Shown here piece after piece: positions 5,865 through 13,297 of a stretch of 34,194 nt of DNA (positions within the stretch are counted from its first letter, which is position 1; every line of letters starts with the position of its first letter). The notes beneath the pieces are model-generated. The model was not told the DNA's origin. It did no database searches and was given only the letters and a program-made list of their open reading frames with translations. Source of the DNA: a virus; IMG/VR virus record IMGVR_UViG_3300046010_010941, positions 1 to 34,194 of that record. One strand, written 5' to 3'. The translations under genes and the position numbers were made by a program.

Positions 5865-6683
5865 TTACATCTCTCCGACGAAATTGGCAACAGCCGGCAT
5901 GTCACCTTGAAAGTGATATGTACCAATGTGTTGAGTTCTCATCCATGGGCACAGCCAAATTTGCCCACCGATTTTCCTCCATAGTTGGCAAAACATATAA
6001 TCTTCTGATAGATAACGATCAGAACCACCACCGGTTGCACTATCTACAGTATCGATAATCGTATCAAAAAATGCATGAATGTACCTAGAACCATCAAAGT
6101 GTTGCTGACCCACATGATCGGGTTTATAGCGAAGCTGAGGATATGCTTTTTCCATTTGAGGGAAAACATCACGATTTACAAGCATGAACCCGGTACCAAT
6201 TTCTAATACTTCTAACGGCTCAGAAACAGAGAATTGTGCAGTTCCTTTTACTGGATTAAAAACATAATCTCCTGTCACCTTTTCAAGCATATGTGGTTCA
6301 ATATCTGGTTTTCTAAGAACTGCTTTTTTTACAGAAGCCCATTTCAAAGCTTTCTTAGGGTAAGGTCCACCGATAACATCTTTGTTCAAAGCCAACATTG
6401 CAATAACATCTTGTGGGTTAAAGTTAATATCAGAATCTATAAACAAAAGATGTGTGCAATCAGAGCGATTCAGAAATTCATCGACCAAATAATTTCTTGC
6501 TCTAGTAATCAGTGATTCGTTAAAAAGAAAAGAAAATTTAATATTGATGCCATATTGAATACACATACCTTGTAGGTCAAGACATGCTTTCATGTACAAA
6601 CCGTGGTTCATACCACCATACATTGGTGTGGCTACAAACAGACTTTTTTTCCTTAATTCTTCAGTTTTTATTTGAATTTCCAT
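5865..6683 (-). CDS. GT-A type glycosyltransferase-like protein
   Basis: The 272-residue protein has an N-terminal Rossmann-like start (KSLFVATPMYGG, 13-24), a LITRARNYLVDEFL helix and LLFIDSDINFNPQDV near 85-98, where DSD is the D-x-D metal and sugar-nucleotide site of GT-A enzymes. A second half contains a variable acceptor region and LSEDYMFCQLW near residue 230 (ED of the catalytic helix). The acceptor is unknown: DNA bases, virion proteins and host surface sugars are all possible. It follows a strong terminator and uses a CGGAG site 6 bases before the ATG. dNMP kinase follows one base after its stop. Confidence 0.75.
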   Translation of the reverse strand: MEIQIKTEELRKKSLFVATPMYGGMNHGLYMKACLDLQGMCIQYGINIKFSFLFNESLITRARNYLVDEFLNRSDCTHLLFIDSDINFNPQDVIAMLALNKDVIGGPYPKKALKWASVKKAVLRKPDIEPHMLEKVTGDYVFNPVKGTAQFSVSEPLEVLEIGTGFMLVNRDVFPQMEKAYPQLRYKPDHVGQQHFDGSRYIHAFFDTIIDTVDSATGGGSDRYLSEDYMFCQLWRKIGGQIWLCPWMRTQHIGTYHFQGDMPAVANFVGEM

Positions 6684-6700
6684 TTGCGCTCCGTTGATAA

Positions 6701-6732
6701 TAAAAAAGGAGAGCCATTAAAAATGGCCCTCC
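6701..6732 (-). terminator. Strong intrinsic terminator after the helix-turn-helix gene
   Basis: On the minus strand GGAGGGCCATT (6732-6722) and AATGGCTCTCC (6718-6708) form an 11-bp stem with one G-T pair and a three- to four-base loop. TTTTTTA follows (6707-6701). It separates the helix-turn-helix gene from the glycosyltransferase gene. Confidence 0.88.
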
Positions 6733-6750
6733 TCAACTCAAGAGTTTATA

Positions 6751-7023
6751 TTAGACTGCTTGAGGGCGGACACCCATTGAACGGCAACGGGCTTTAAAAC
6801 TGCGAGAAGGTTTACCTAGACGATAAACTGCAACTTTGGTGCCATTACCACGATTACGAAGATTCGTATAGATTGCATAGCCTTCTTTTCGAAGTTCAGC
6901 AATACGAGCGGCAACGTTTTTAATACCAAATCGGCTGCGAGCCTGAGCGGTACTAAAAGTGTTATAGCCGGTGGTTTTCGTTAGGGTTTCCAACATGCGC
7001 TGTTTAGCAGAGACTTTTTTCAT
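6751..7023 (-). CDS. Small basic helix-turn-helix protein
   Basis: The 90-residue, arginine- and lysine-rich protein has a winged-helix type segment: FSTAQARSRFGIKNVAARIAELRKEGYAIYT split into a first helix (about 23-32), a turn at FGIKN and a recognition helix (about 36-47), then a wing (NRGNGTKVAVYRLG). It resembles the phage helix-turn-helix family often called HTH_39. It probably binds DNA as a regulator; targets are unknown. It is a one-gene transcription unit, with a consensus sigma70 promoter (7075-7103), a 5' hairpin, an AGGAG site 6 bases before the ATG at 7023, and a strong terminator after the stop. That isolation suggests high, independent, probably early expression. Confidence 0.75.
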   Translation of the reverse strand: MKKVSAKQRMLETLTKTTGYNTFSTAQARSRFGIKNVAARIAELRKEGYAIYTNLRNRGNGTKVAVYRLGKPSRSFKARCRSMGVRPQAV

Positions 7024-7040
7024 AACAACTCCTATTTTAT

Positions 7041-7069
7041 AAAATAAAAAATAACTCGATTAACGAGTT
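7041..7069 (-). terminator. Hairpin with T-run: terminator for the upstream gene or 5' leader hairpin
   Basis: AACTCG (7069-7064) and CGAGTT (7058-7053) form a 6-bp stem with a five-base loop, followed by ATTTTTTATTTT on the minus strand. It lies downstream of the 453-residue gene, and also immediately at the predicted transcription start of the promoter at 7075-7103. It could end read-through transcription, or cap the 5' end of the helix-turn-helix mRNA. Confidence 0.6.
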
Positions 7070-7074
7070 TCAAC

Positions 7075-7103
7075 ATCATACTATTATATATGTACGTTGT
7101 CAA
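7075..7103 (-). promoter_or_regulatory. Consensus sigma70 promoter for the helix-turn-helix gene
   Basis: Minus strand: TTGACA (7103-7098), a 17-base spacer, then TATGAT (7080-7075), a 6/6 and 5/6 match to the bacterial consensus. The start would be near 7068, where a hairpin begins. Host RNA polymerase should read it without phage factors, as for T4 early genes. Confidence 0.8.
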
Positions 7104-7118
7104 CAAAAAACAACAATA

Positions 7119-8480
7119 TTACCGCCCTACTTGAGGTAAATATTTCTGTTTTGTTTCTTCCCAGGTCAAGAAAATCAAATCATCATAGAACAAAGTTTCT
7201 TTCGATACTTGATTTTTCTTTTTCAACATTGAAATCCTACCTTTTGCATACTTTGTTTTCCAGATTTCACTTAAAGAATGACAACTAGTATCGAAAGATT
7301 TTTTCAACTGTGATTCGTTGATTTCACTACGCAAAAATTCACGAGTGTTATCATACAAAGGAGAAAAGTAAATTCCTCTTTGATGATCTGTTTTCGTTAT
7401 TTCTTTTGGAATATTAAGCTTAGGATATGCAAAATGTAGTGAACGGTTTTTATGGTCGCGTTTCAAAGGAAGCCCTTGAGCATTTTTTGCTTCCCACCAT
7501 TCAAAATATTTTTCTGTGTGATTTTCTTTCAACCAATCCCACACCATGTTAAGTGTGTTTTTTCTTGGCTCAAATGCTACAGAGCCAGAAGAAAAGCCCA
7601 TTTTTTGCCAATACTCAAGCCCATCATACTGACTCAAACCACCAGATTTTGTATTACCATACAGTGATGTGGTTGTAACTCCGACTAGAGTATCACCATA
7701 TTTTTGTTTCCATAATCTTTGAACATCATCAGATAGACACAGAAGCGCGAGAAGTTTACCACCCATATAATTATAGCCAAGTGGTTGAAAAGGTACGATA
7801 GAAGAACCAATTGCAGTATAGTTAATCATCTTACCTTGTGTTTTCTTTTCTCTTTCCCAACCAATATATTTGTCTCTCGGTGTCAAATCAAGAAAGTCGG
7901 AAGAAATACAAACAACACCAAGATATTTCCCAGTCACTTCATCGCGTACCATGAAGTTCAAATTTCTTCCGATATTTGAATTATTTTTCATTGTAGAAAT
8001 AAAAGTTCTTGCCACATTCCAGATGACAGGCAAATCTTTTGTTCTTTTTTTGTTCACTTTTACAGTAGAACCATCAAGCCCTACTGATGACAGTTGTGAT
8101 GAATCATCAGTGTATTCCATAAAGGGTTTCAGCTTTGCATAATCATCTGGATTTTCTGGTACCCAGATGTTATTTTTTACATAGTCGATATATTCTTGTT
8201 GAGTTTGATCAAGCAAACTTTTTTCAACGTCACCAAAAATAGTCGATGTTTCTCTAGTTGGAAACTTTTCCTGAACTTCACACCATTTTTGATATAGCGT
8301 ATATTCTTTAACGTCCATTTTTGACGCATATGTCAATTCATCAACAAGAACTTTTTTCAGATTATCGGTATCGATGTGATTAAACGTTTCTTTTGGATTT
8401 CTTAGACTCCAAGAATCCCATTGTTTTTGTACAAAATCAGGCCATTTATCATTGTCCAAGGTTTCGATGTCGGTTTGCAT
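7119..8480 (-). CDS. Large conserved phage protein of the DUF4338/DruA type
   Basis: The 453-residue protein has a central region with RNLNFMVRDEVTGKYLGVVC (about 168-187), an IGWE segment, GGKLLALLCLSD (about 240-251), YGDTLVGVTTTSLYG (about 259-273) and SGSVAFEP. This fits my memory of DUF4338, the family that includes DruA of the Druantia defence system, and of uncharacterised proteins in marine myoviruses. No catalytic residues are established for the family as far as I know. It is not a Druantia locus: no helicase DruE is near. The start overlaps peptide deformylase by 32 bases, with AGGA close to the ATG. The family name needs a profile search. Confidence 0.6.
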   Translation of the reverse strand: MQTDIETLDNDKWPDFVQKQWDSWSLRNPKETFNHIDTDNLKKVLVDELTYASKMDVKEYTLYQKWCEVQEKFPTRETSTIFGDVEKSLLDQTQQEYIDYVKNNIWVPENPDDYAKLKPFMEYTDDSSQLSSVGLDGSTVKVNKKRTKDLPVIWNVARTFISTMKNNSNIGRNLNFMVRDEVTGKYLGVVCISSDFLDLTPRDKYIGWEREKKTQGKMINYTAIGSSIVPFQPLGYNYMGGKLLALLCLSDDVQRLWKQKYGDTLVGVTTTSLYGNTKSGGLSQYDGLEYWQKMGFSSGSVAFEPRKNTLNMVWDWLKENHTEKYFEWWEAKNAQGLPLKRDHKNRSLHFAYPKLNIPKEITKTDHQRGIYFSPLYDNTREFLRSEINESQLKKSFDTSCHSLSEIWKTKYAKGRISMLKKKNQVSKETLFYDDLIFLTWEETKQKYLPQVGR

Positions 8481-9102
8481 TTTCCTGTTCTTTCACTTTT
8501 TTGGCAATATGTTTTTCTATTTGCTTACGCTTCAATTTAAGCCCAACTCTTCGCTTCTCTGCCATTTTCAATGACAAAGGTTTCACATATGTATGATACA
8601 CTATTCCGTTCATATGGTCAAGCTCATGTAGAAAACATCGTGCAGTTAAACCGGTAAACATGCTCTGTCTTGTTTGCCCGTTGAAATCTTGGTATTCTAC
8701 CTTTATTGTTTTTGGTCTTTCAATGTGAAGGAATAAATCTTTGAAGCTTAAACATCCTTCTTCCATTTTCATTGTTTCTTCCGAAACTTCAATTACTTTT
8801 GGATTAAAAAAGGCCACATAGTTATCATCCATACCCATTACAAAAACGCGATAATTAAATCCACATTGATTGGCTGAAAGCCCTAGCCCGTTATGTTTCT
8901 TACATGTTTCGACCAAGGAACTTGCAAAACTATTTGGGTTCACTGGAGGGTTACTAAAATCAAATTCGGGCAACTTTTGTTTAAGTATCTCTGAGTTTTC
9001 TGGAACAAGGTCAAAAATTTCAATTTTCACTTCAATTGTTGTTGTTTTTAAATCTTCTTTCCATGAATCTGTATTGATAACTAGTGTTTGATTTTCTTTC
9101 AT
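8449..9102 (-). CDS. def: Peptide deformylase
   Basis: The 217-residue product carries all three deformylase motifs: GLGLSANQCG (72-81), EGCLS (115-119) and HELDH (159-163), whose Cys and two His bind the metal. The enzyme removes the formyl group from new N-termini. Marine phages often carry one, apparently to support host or phage protein turnover. An N-terminal extension before motif I and a basic C-terminal tail (about 185-217) make it longer than typical phage forms. The ATG at 9102 overlaps the stop of gene 46 (ATGA), so it belongs to the recombination operon. Confidence 0.93.
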   Translation of the reverse strand: MKENQTLVINTDSWKEDLKTTTIEVKIEIFDLVPENSEILKQKLPEFDFSNPPVNPNSFASSLVETCKKHNGLGLSANQCGFNYRVFVMGMDDNYVAFFNPKVIEVSEETMKMEEGCLSFKDLFLHIERPKTIKVEYQDFNGQTRQSMFTGLTARCFLHELDHMNGIVYHTYVKPLSLKMAEKRRVGLKLKRKQIEKHIAKKVKEQENANRHRNLGQ

Positions 9103-10814
9103 TTATCCACCTGTGAAAAATTATTAGTTTTTTTGAACTTAATCACACTTCTAAATTTGTCAAACAACTGATCACCTTTGTGTGATATTACGAATACGTT
9201 TGTTTTGCTATCTAAGGTATTGAGAATTTTTAAAAATTCTTCTGTACCAACTGCATCTAGAGAAGAATCGAACACCTCATCAAGTATTAAAAGATTGGTG
9301 TTTGTGGAGTTTTTAAGCTTTGCCACTTGTCTCCAAGTAAACAGAAGTGCTAAATCAATACGCATTTTTTCACCTTCAGAAAACGATGCGTATGAAAAAA
9401 CATCTCGATGCCTTGATTTAATAGTTTCTTCAAAATTTTCATTCAAGTTGAAGTTGACAAAAAAGTCCATTGCAGAAAGATATTTGTTGATTAACTTGTT
9501 CATTACTGGAAGATATTGTTTGATGATCTTTGTTTTGATGCCAGTATCTTTCAACAAAGTTGCCGCAAATTCATAATACTGTTTTTCAACAGAAAGTTCC
9601 TTTGCTTTTTCTACCAAAGACTCAAGTTCTTTTTTCAACTCTTTTAATTTACTATCATCAGTTTCTAAAATATTGGTTGAATTGTTTAATGATTGAATTT
9701 CGTCAATGATAGTTAAATTGTATTTTGTGGTCTGTGTGACCTGTGTATTCAATTTAATTATTTCCGATTGATGTTCATTAATTCTTTTTTGAACATCATT
9801 TATAGCTTCAATTCTATTATTGATTCGAAGAATTTCTTCGTCAAGTTTTTTTGAAGCTGCACTGATTTGAATTAGCTTTTCATTTTTTTCTGATATATGT
9901 TTTTCTTTATGTTCGTTTCCAATGACTTGTTGACACGTTGGGCAATTATCATTTTTTTCATAGAATTCAATTTCTTTTTTTAATTTCTTTGTATTGTTTT
10001 CAAATTTAGCTTCTATTTGAAACAACTTTTTATTTTTATTTTCCTGAGATTCCCGGTCTTGAATACCTTTTAACAATACGTCGATATGTTTTTGTATCAG
10101 AGACACATCAACATTTGTTTTTTCAATAAACGTGGTATTGTCTTCCAGTTCTTTTTGTTTTTTAGCAAGTAAGTCTTTTGTATTCTTTTTATTGTCTTCG
10201 ACATTTTGCTTCTGCAATTTAATTTTTTCTGCGGTCAATTTCATTTCATATTCAGAATCTTTTTGATCATCTTTGATTGATGACAATTTAATTTTCACCA
10301 CATTGTTCATTGAAGAAAAGATTTGAATATCAAGTAGGTCCTCAATAATCGCTCGCCTGTCTGCTGGAGATAATTGCATGAACGGGACAAAAGAAGCCGA
10401 ACCAAGAATGACAACTTGAGTAAATGATTTATAATTCAGTTTTAATATATTTTTTTCTAAATGTTCTTGATAATCTTTTGATTTGGCGTCTTGGTTGACC
10501 AATACTCCGTCACAAAAAATTTCAAATAGATTAGGTTTAATGCCTCTGACAACTTTGTAATTCTTTTTACCAATCTTGAATTCAACTTCTACAACACAGT
10601 TTGCATTATTGATAGAATTTAACAATTGAGGTTTGTTAATTTTTCTAAAAGGTTTACCAAACAAGCCGAAAGTCAAAGCATCCAAAATGGTAGATTTACC
10701 TGCACCATTTTGCCCAATGATAAGCGTGTTTGTGGACTTTGTTAAAAGCAATTCCGTAAAAGAATTGCCCGTGGAAAGAAAGTTTTTCCACCTGCACTTT
10801 TCAAATGTAATCAT
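9099..10814 (-). CDS. gp46: Recombination endonuclease subunit gp46 (Rad50/SbcC-like)
   Basis: The 571-residue ATPase has Walker A GQNGAGKST (34-42), a long coiled coil on both sides of a zinc hook CPTC (291-294), an ABC signature FSEGEK near 480 and Walker B LLILDEVFDSS near 515. With gp47 it forms the Mre11-Rad50 type nuclease that resects DNA ends for recombination-dependent replication and host DNA breakdown. Length is close to T4 gp46 (560). Start and stop overlap gp47 and deformylase by four bases each. Confidence 0.97.
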   Translation of the reverse strand: MITFEKCRWKNFLSTGNSFTELLLTKSTNTLIIGQNGAGKSTILDALTFGLFGKPFRKINKPQLLNSINNANCVVEVEFKIGKKNYKVVRGIKPNLFEIFCDGVLVNQDAKSKDYQEHLEKNILKLNYKSFTQVVILGSASFVPFMQLSPADRRAIIEDLLDIQIFSSMNNVVKIKLSSIKDDQKDSEYEMKLTAEKIKLQKQNVEDNKKNTKDLLAKKQKELEDNTTFIEKTNVDVSLIQKHIDVLLKGIQDRESQENKNKKLFQIEAKFENNTKKLKKEIEFYEKNDNCPTCQQVIGNEHKEKHISEKNEKLIQISAASKKLDEEILRINNRIEAINDVQKRINEHQSEIIKLNTQVTQTTKYNLTIIDEIQSLNNSTNILETDDSKLKELKKELESLVEKAKELSVEKQYYEFAATLLKDTGIKTKIIKQYLPVMNKLINKYLSAMDFFVNFNLNENFEETIKSRHRDVFSYASFSEGEKMRIDLALLFTWRQVAKLKNSTNTNLLILDEVFDSSLDAVGTEEFLKILNTLDSKTNVFVISHKGDQLFDKFRSVIKFKKTNNFSQVDK

Positions 10815-11869
10815 ACTGTATCGTCCAATGCTTCGACGTATAATTCTTTAAAAATATGTTTGAGTTTGTCTTTGTCTAGGTTTGTTGTAAGATTATCCAC
10901 ATACCGATTAAGTATTGATGTGGTATCTTCAGCCTGATCGACATTTACCTCATCCAAGTCTTCAATATCAGTAAAATCTTCCGTAATAGTTACATCGATA
11001 GGATTTACTTGGTAAAGTTTGTTCACCAACATATCAAAAAGATATGGATTCGTTTTGTTGACGACTACGATTTTTACATAAGTTGCACTATACGGAGATA
11101 AATTCATTTCTTGAATGGTTTTCATATCATCTTTTTTGTCATCATAAAAGATTTTATGAAACATTTCATAAGGATTTTTTATGAATTCAATTTCACTCGT
11201 TTTTAAATCGAAGATATGAAACCCCCTAGGATCATCATAGTCTTGCCAAGTCAACTCATACGGATTACCAAGATAATGTATATTCTTGTATGATGATTTG
11301 TGATGATAGTGCCCAGAAAAAACTGTATCAAATTTATCAAAAACCCTTGGCTCAAGCCCCTCATTTGAAGGTGCACCTCTGTACATTTGAAATCCCTGTA
11401 TTTCAAAGTGTCCCATACAGATAGTGCTTTCTGTATCTTTTAGTTCTTTCATCGATGCTTCATAATTTTCTGAACAGATCCAGGGCATCATGCAAATCTT
11501 TACACCAGCAACTTCTATTGTTTTTGGATCGTTGATGACCGTGATATTATCATAGTCTTGCAGCATCAGTTCAGGAGAGTTAACTTCATTTGTATTCTTG
11601 TAATACGTGTCGTGGTTTCCAACCAGCATATACACTTGAATGTTTCTTACTTTCAGTCTGTCGAAGAACATGCTCTTTGCTCGATGCAAAGAATAAAAGT
11701 TAACATATTTCCTACGATCAAAAGTGTCACCCAAAATCAGAACTGTATCGATATTACGATCATCTAGTTCTAGAAAAAACAGATTATAGAATTTTTCATA
11801 GAAGTCCAAGAAATGATTCGAATCATTTCTTGCTCCAAAATGTTGATCTGTGATCAGTGCTACTTTCAT
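10811..11869 (-). CDS. gp47: Recombination endonuclease subunit gp47 (Mre11/SbcD-like)
   Basis: The 352-residue protein starts MKVALITDQHFGARND, then shows LILGDTFDRR (about 44-53), a GNHDTYY motif near 104-110 and GHYHHKSS near 197-204, the metal-binding set of Mre11-type nucleases. T4 gp47 has 339 residues. It works with gp46 at DNA ends. The ATG at 11869 overlaps the stop of the nucleotidyltransferase gene by four bases. Confidence 0.97.
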   Translation of the reverse strand: MKVALITDQHFGARNDSNHFLDFYEKFYNLFFLELDDRNIDTVLILGDTFDRRKYVNFYSLHRAKSMFFDRLKVRNIQVYMLVGNHDTYYKNTNEVNSPELMLQDYDNITVINDPKTIEVAGVKICMMPWICSENYEASMKELKDTESTICMGHFEIQGFQMYRGAPSNEGLEPRVFDKFDTVFSGHYHHKSSYKNIHYLGNPYELTWQDYDDPRGFHIFDLKTSEIEFIKNPYEMFHKIFYDDKKDDMKTIQEMNLSPYSATYVKIVVVNKTNPYLFDMLVNKLYQVNPIDVTITEDFTDIEDLDEVNVDQAEDTTSILNRYVDNLTTNLDKDKLKHIFKELYVEALDDTV

Positions 11870-12291
11870 TGTGCCTGTTGATATAAGTTTGCGATTCTCG
11901 TTCGCAGTTCCGTTGAACTAAAACTATGCTTCCGAGAGTTATAGTAGATGGGTATTGAAAGACTCTTGCCCGTAAAGTCTTTGTCTTTATATTCTTCACC
12001 AATGATTCTAACATCAATGTTATGAGAAGTCAATATGTCAAGAAGGTCTTTTTCAGTGGAATATGGTATAATTTGATCGACGTATTTACAAGCTTCGAGT
12101 TGTAGGTATCTTTCCAAAATGGTCTGAACAGGTTTGTTCTTTTGTGGGCGATCAATTGTCGGATCGGTTTGCAGCCCGACAATCAACAAATCACATTGCG
12201 TTTTTGCCTCTTTCAACATCATTACATGCCCAGCATGGAATAAATCAAAACATGAACATGTGAATCCTATTTTTTTGTCATAACTAAACAT
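11866..12291 (-). CDS. TagD-like cytidylyltransferase (HxGH nucleotidyltransferase)
   Basis: The 141-residue single-domain protein has the nucleotide-binding motif CFDLFHAGH (14-22; H-x-G-H), a DRPQKNKP loop and the C-terminal FSSTELRTRI helix start. This is the layout of glycerol-3-phosphate cytidylyltransferases and related transferases. It would transfer a nucleotide from CTP or ATP to a small phosphorylated alcohol or sugar; the substrate cannot be read. A similar gene between 55 and 47 occurs in marine T4-like phages. GGAG lies 8 bases before the ATG at 12291, just after the stop of gene 55. Confidence 0.85.
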   Translation of the reverse strand: MFSYDKKIGFTCSCFDLFHAGHVMMLKEAKTQCDLLIVGLQTDPTIDRPQKNKPVQTILERYLQLEACKYVDQIIPYSTEKDLLDILTSHNIDVRIIGEEYKDKDFTGKSLSIPIYYNSRKHSFSSTELRTRIANLYQQAQ

Positions 12292-12293
12292 CT

Positions 12294-12842
12294 TTATTGC
12301 TCCAAAAATTTTTCAATACCTTTTTCTTTTTTTATAGCTTTCTTTTTCTTTTTGGTTTCCTCAAAGTTTTCAATGAACTCAGAGATGTTGTCGTAAAGTT
12401 CAAAGGGTTTTGAATTGATTTCATCAAAGCCCAATAACTCCATTTCTTCCATAATACCAAAATTCTCTGTGGATTTGTACTTTACATAAGTCTGCTTTTT
12501 TTCTTTTTGAATTCTTCTGAGGAACGCATAGTAAATGATTTGTGTAAAGTATGCAAAAGCATTATTTGATTTGGAAGTGTCGAAGTTTTCGAAGTACATC
12601 AGACAGTTTTCAATACCATCTGCCACCATTTCATCTCTATAGGTATAATTGATGAAATTTGGTTTGTGTGATAAACCTTCAGCAATTTTCATAAAACATT
12701 CACCAATGTAATTGGGTATCCTTGGTTTATCTAGATTTTCTGTTTTTGCTTTTTCTACGGCATCTTTGTAATCGACGAGTGCTTTGCAAAAGTCTGCGTT
12801 ATTAATGTAGTGTTTTTTGGTATTTGTATTCATGTTCACCAT
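12294..12842 (-). CDS. gp55: Late sigma factor gp55
   Basis: gp55 replaces the host sigma factor and recognises the TATAAATA late promoter; here it would read the NATAAATA sites in front of the virion genes. The 182-residue length matches T4 gp55 (185). Recognisable parts are IPNYIGECFMKIAEGLSHKP near 42-61, YRDEMVADGIENCL near 68-81 and FDTSKSNNAFAYFTQIIYYA near 86-105, the sigma region 2-like core that binds the -10 element. The tail is lysine-rich and should contact the clamp. A second ATG at 12833 is possible; neither has a strong ribosome binding site. Confidence 0.93.
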   Translation of the reverse strand: MVNMNTNTKKHYINNADFCKALVDYKDAVEKAKTENLDKPRIPNYIGECFMKIAEGLSHKPNFINYTYRDEMVADGIENCLMYFENFDTSKSNNAFAYFTQIIYYAFLRRIQKEKKQTYVKYKSTENFGIMEEMELLGFDEINSKPFELYDNISEFIENFEETKKKKKAIKKEKGIEKFLEQ

Positions 12843-12904
12843 TATTTTGCTTGATTTCCACTTGACAAAGGGCTATACTCCACTATGTACCCTCTGCATG
12901 TTAA

Positions 12905-13297
12905 TTAATTAATGTATTTGGAACTAGGTGGATCTATAGTCTCTAGTAACAGTTTCATCTCTTCTTGTGTCAACGACACATCTTCTTCTAAGATACTTTC
13001 CTTCTCTTTCTTTCTCTTTTCCACGGATTGTAAAACAGCATTTTGATAATACTCTGTAAATACAGAGGAAGGAGTCATCTTTGCCAAGATATCTTCATTC
13101 TTAATGATAGTATCATTATGCTCTAAGATTGGTACCGGTAACCAATAATCAATCGATACCGATTGTCTGCCAGACTTTTCATCTGTAAAAATATAAACTA
13201 AGAAAGGTTCTTTTAAGATGTAGCCTCCATCAGTTGGTTCCATAGTGGCTATAACCATCTCATCGTTATGCAATCTTAGCAGTTTAATTGTTTGCAT
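12905..13297 (-). CDS. Conserved phage protein of unknown function (130 aa)
   Basis: I do not recognise a defined domain. The N-terminal half (about 1-65) is beta-rich: KLLRLHNDEMVIATMEPTDGG split into two strands and a turn, then KEPFLVYIF. This recalls an Sm/Lsm-type barrel, but the match is weak. The C-terminal half is charged and helical (EKRKKEKES, then LTQEEMKLLLE). It overlaps the end of uvsW by 14 bases and lies before gene 55, a place where marine T4-like phages often have a hypothetical gene. Confidence 0.7.
   Translation of the reverse strand: MQTIKLLRLHNDEMVIATMEPTDGGYILKEPFLVYIFTDEKSGRQSVSIDYWLPVPILEHNDTIIKNEDILAKMTPSSVFTEYYQNAVLQSVEKRKKEKESILEEDVSLTQEEMKLLLETIDPPSSKYIN

Noticed and set aside
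5234-5926. 230-codon version of the dNMP kinase
   Set aside because: The extra 21 residues lie inside the glycosyltransferase gene; the ATG at 5863 has a good ribosome binding site and gives the P-loop N-terminus.
7119-8480. Complete Druantia defence locus
   Set aside because: Only the DruA-like gene is present; neighbours are deformylase and a helix-turn-helix gene, with no DruE-type helicase.
12862-12867. TTGACA on the plus strand as a promoter
   Set aside because: No acceptable -10 box at 16-18 bases and no plus-strand gene downstream.
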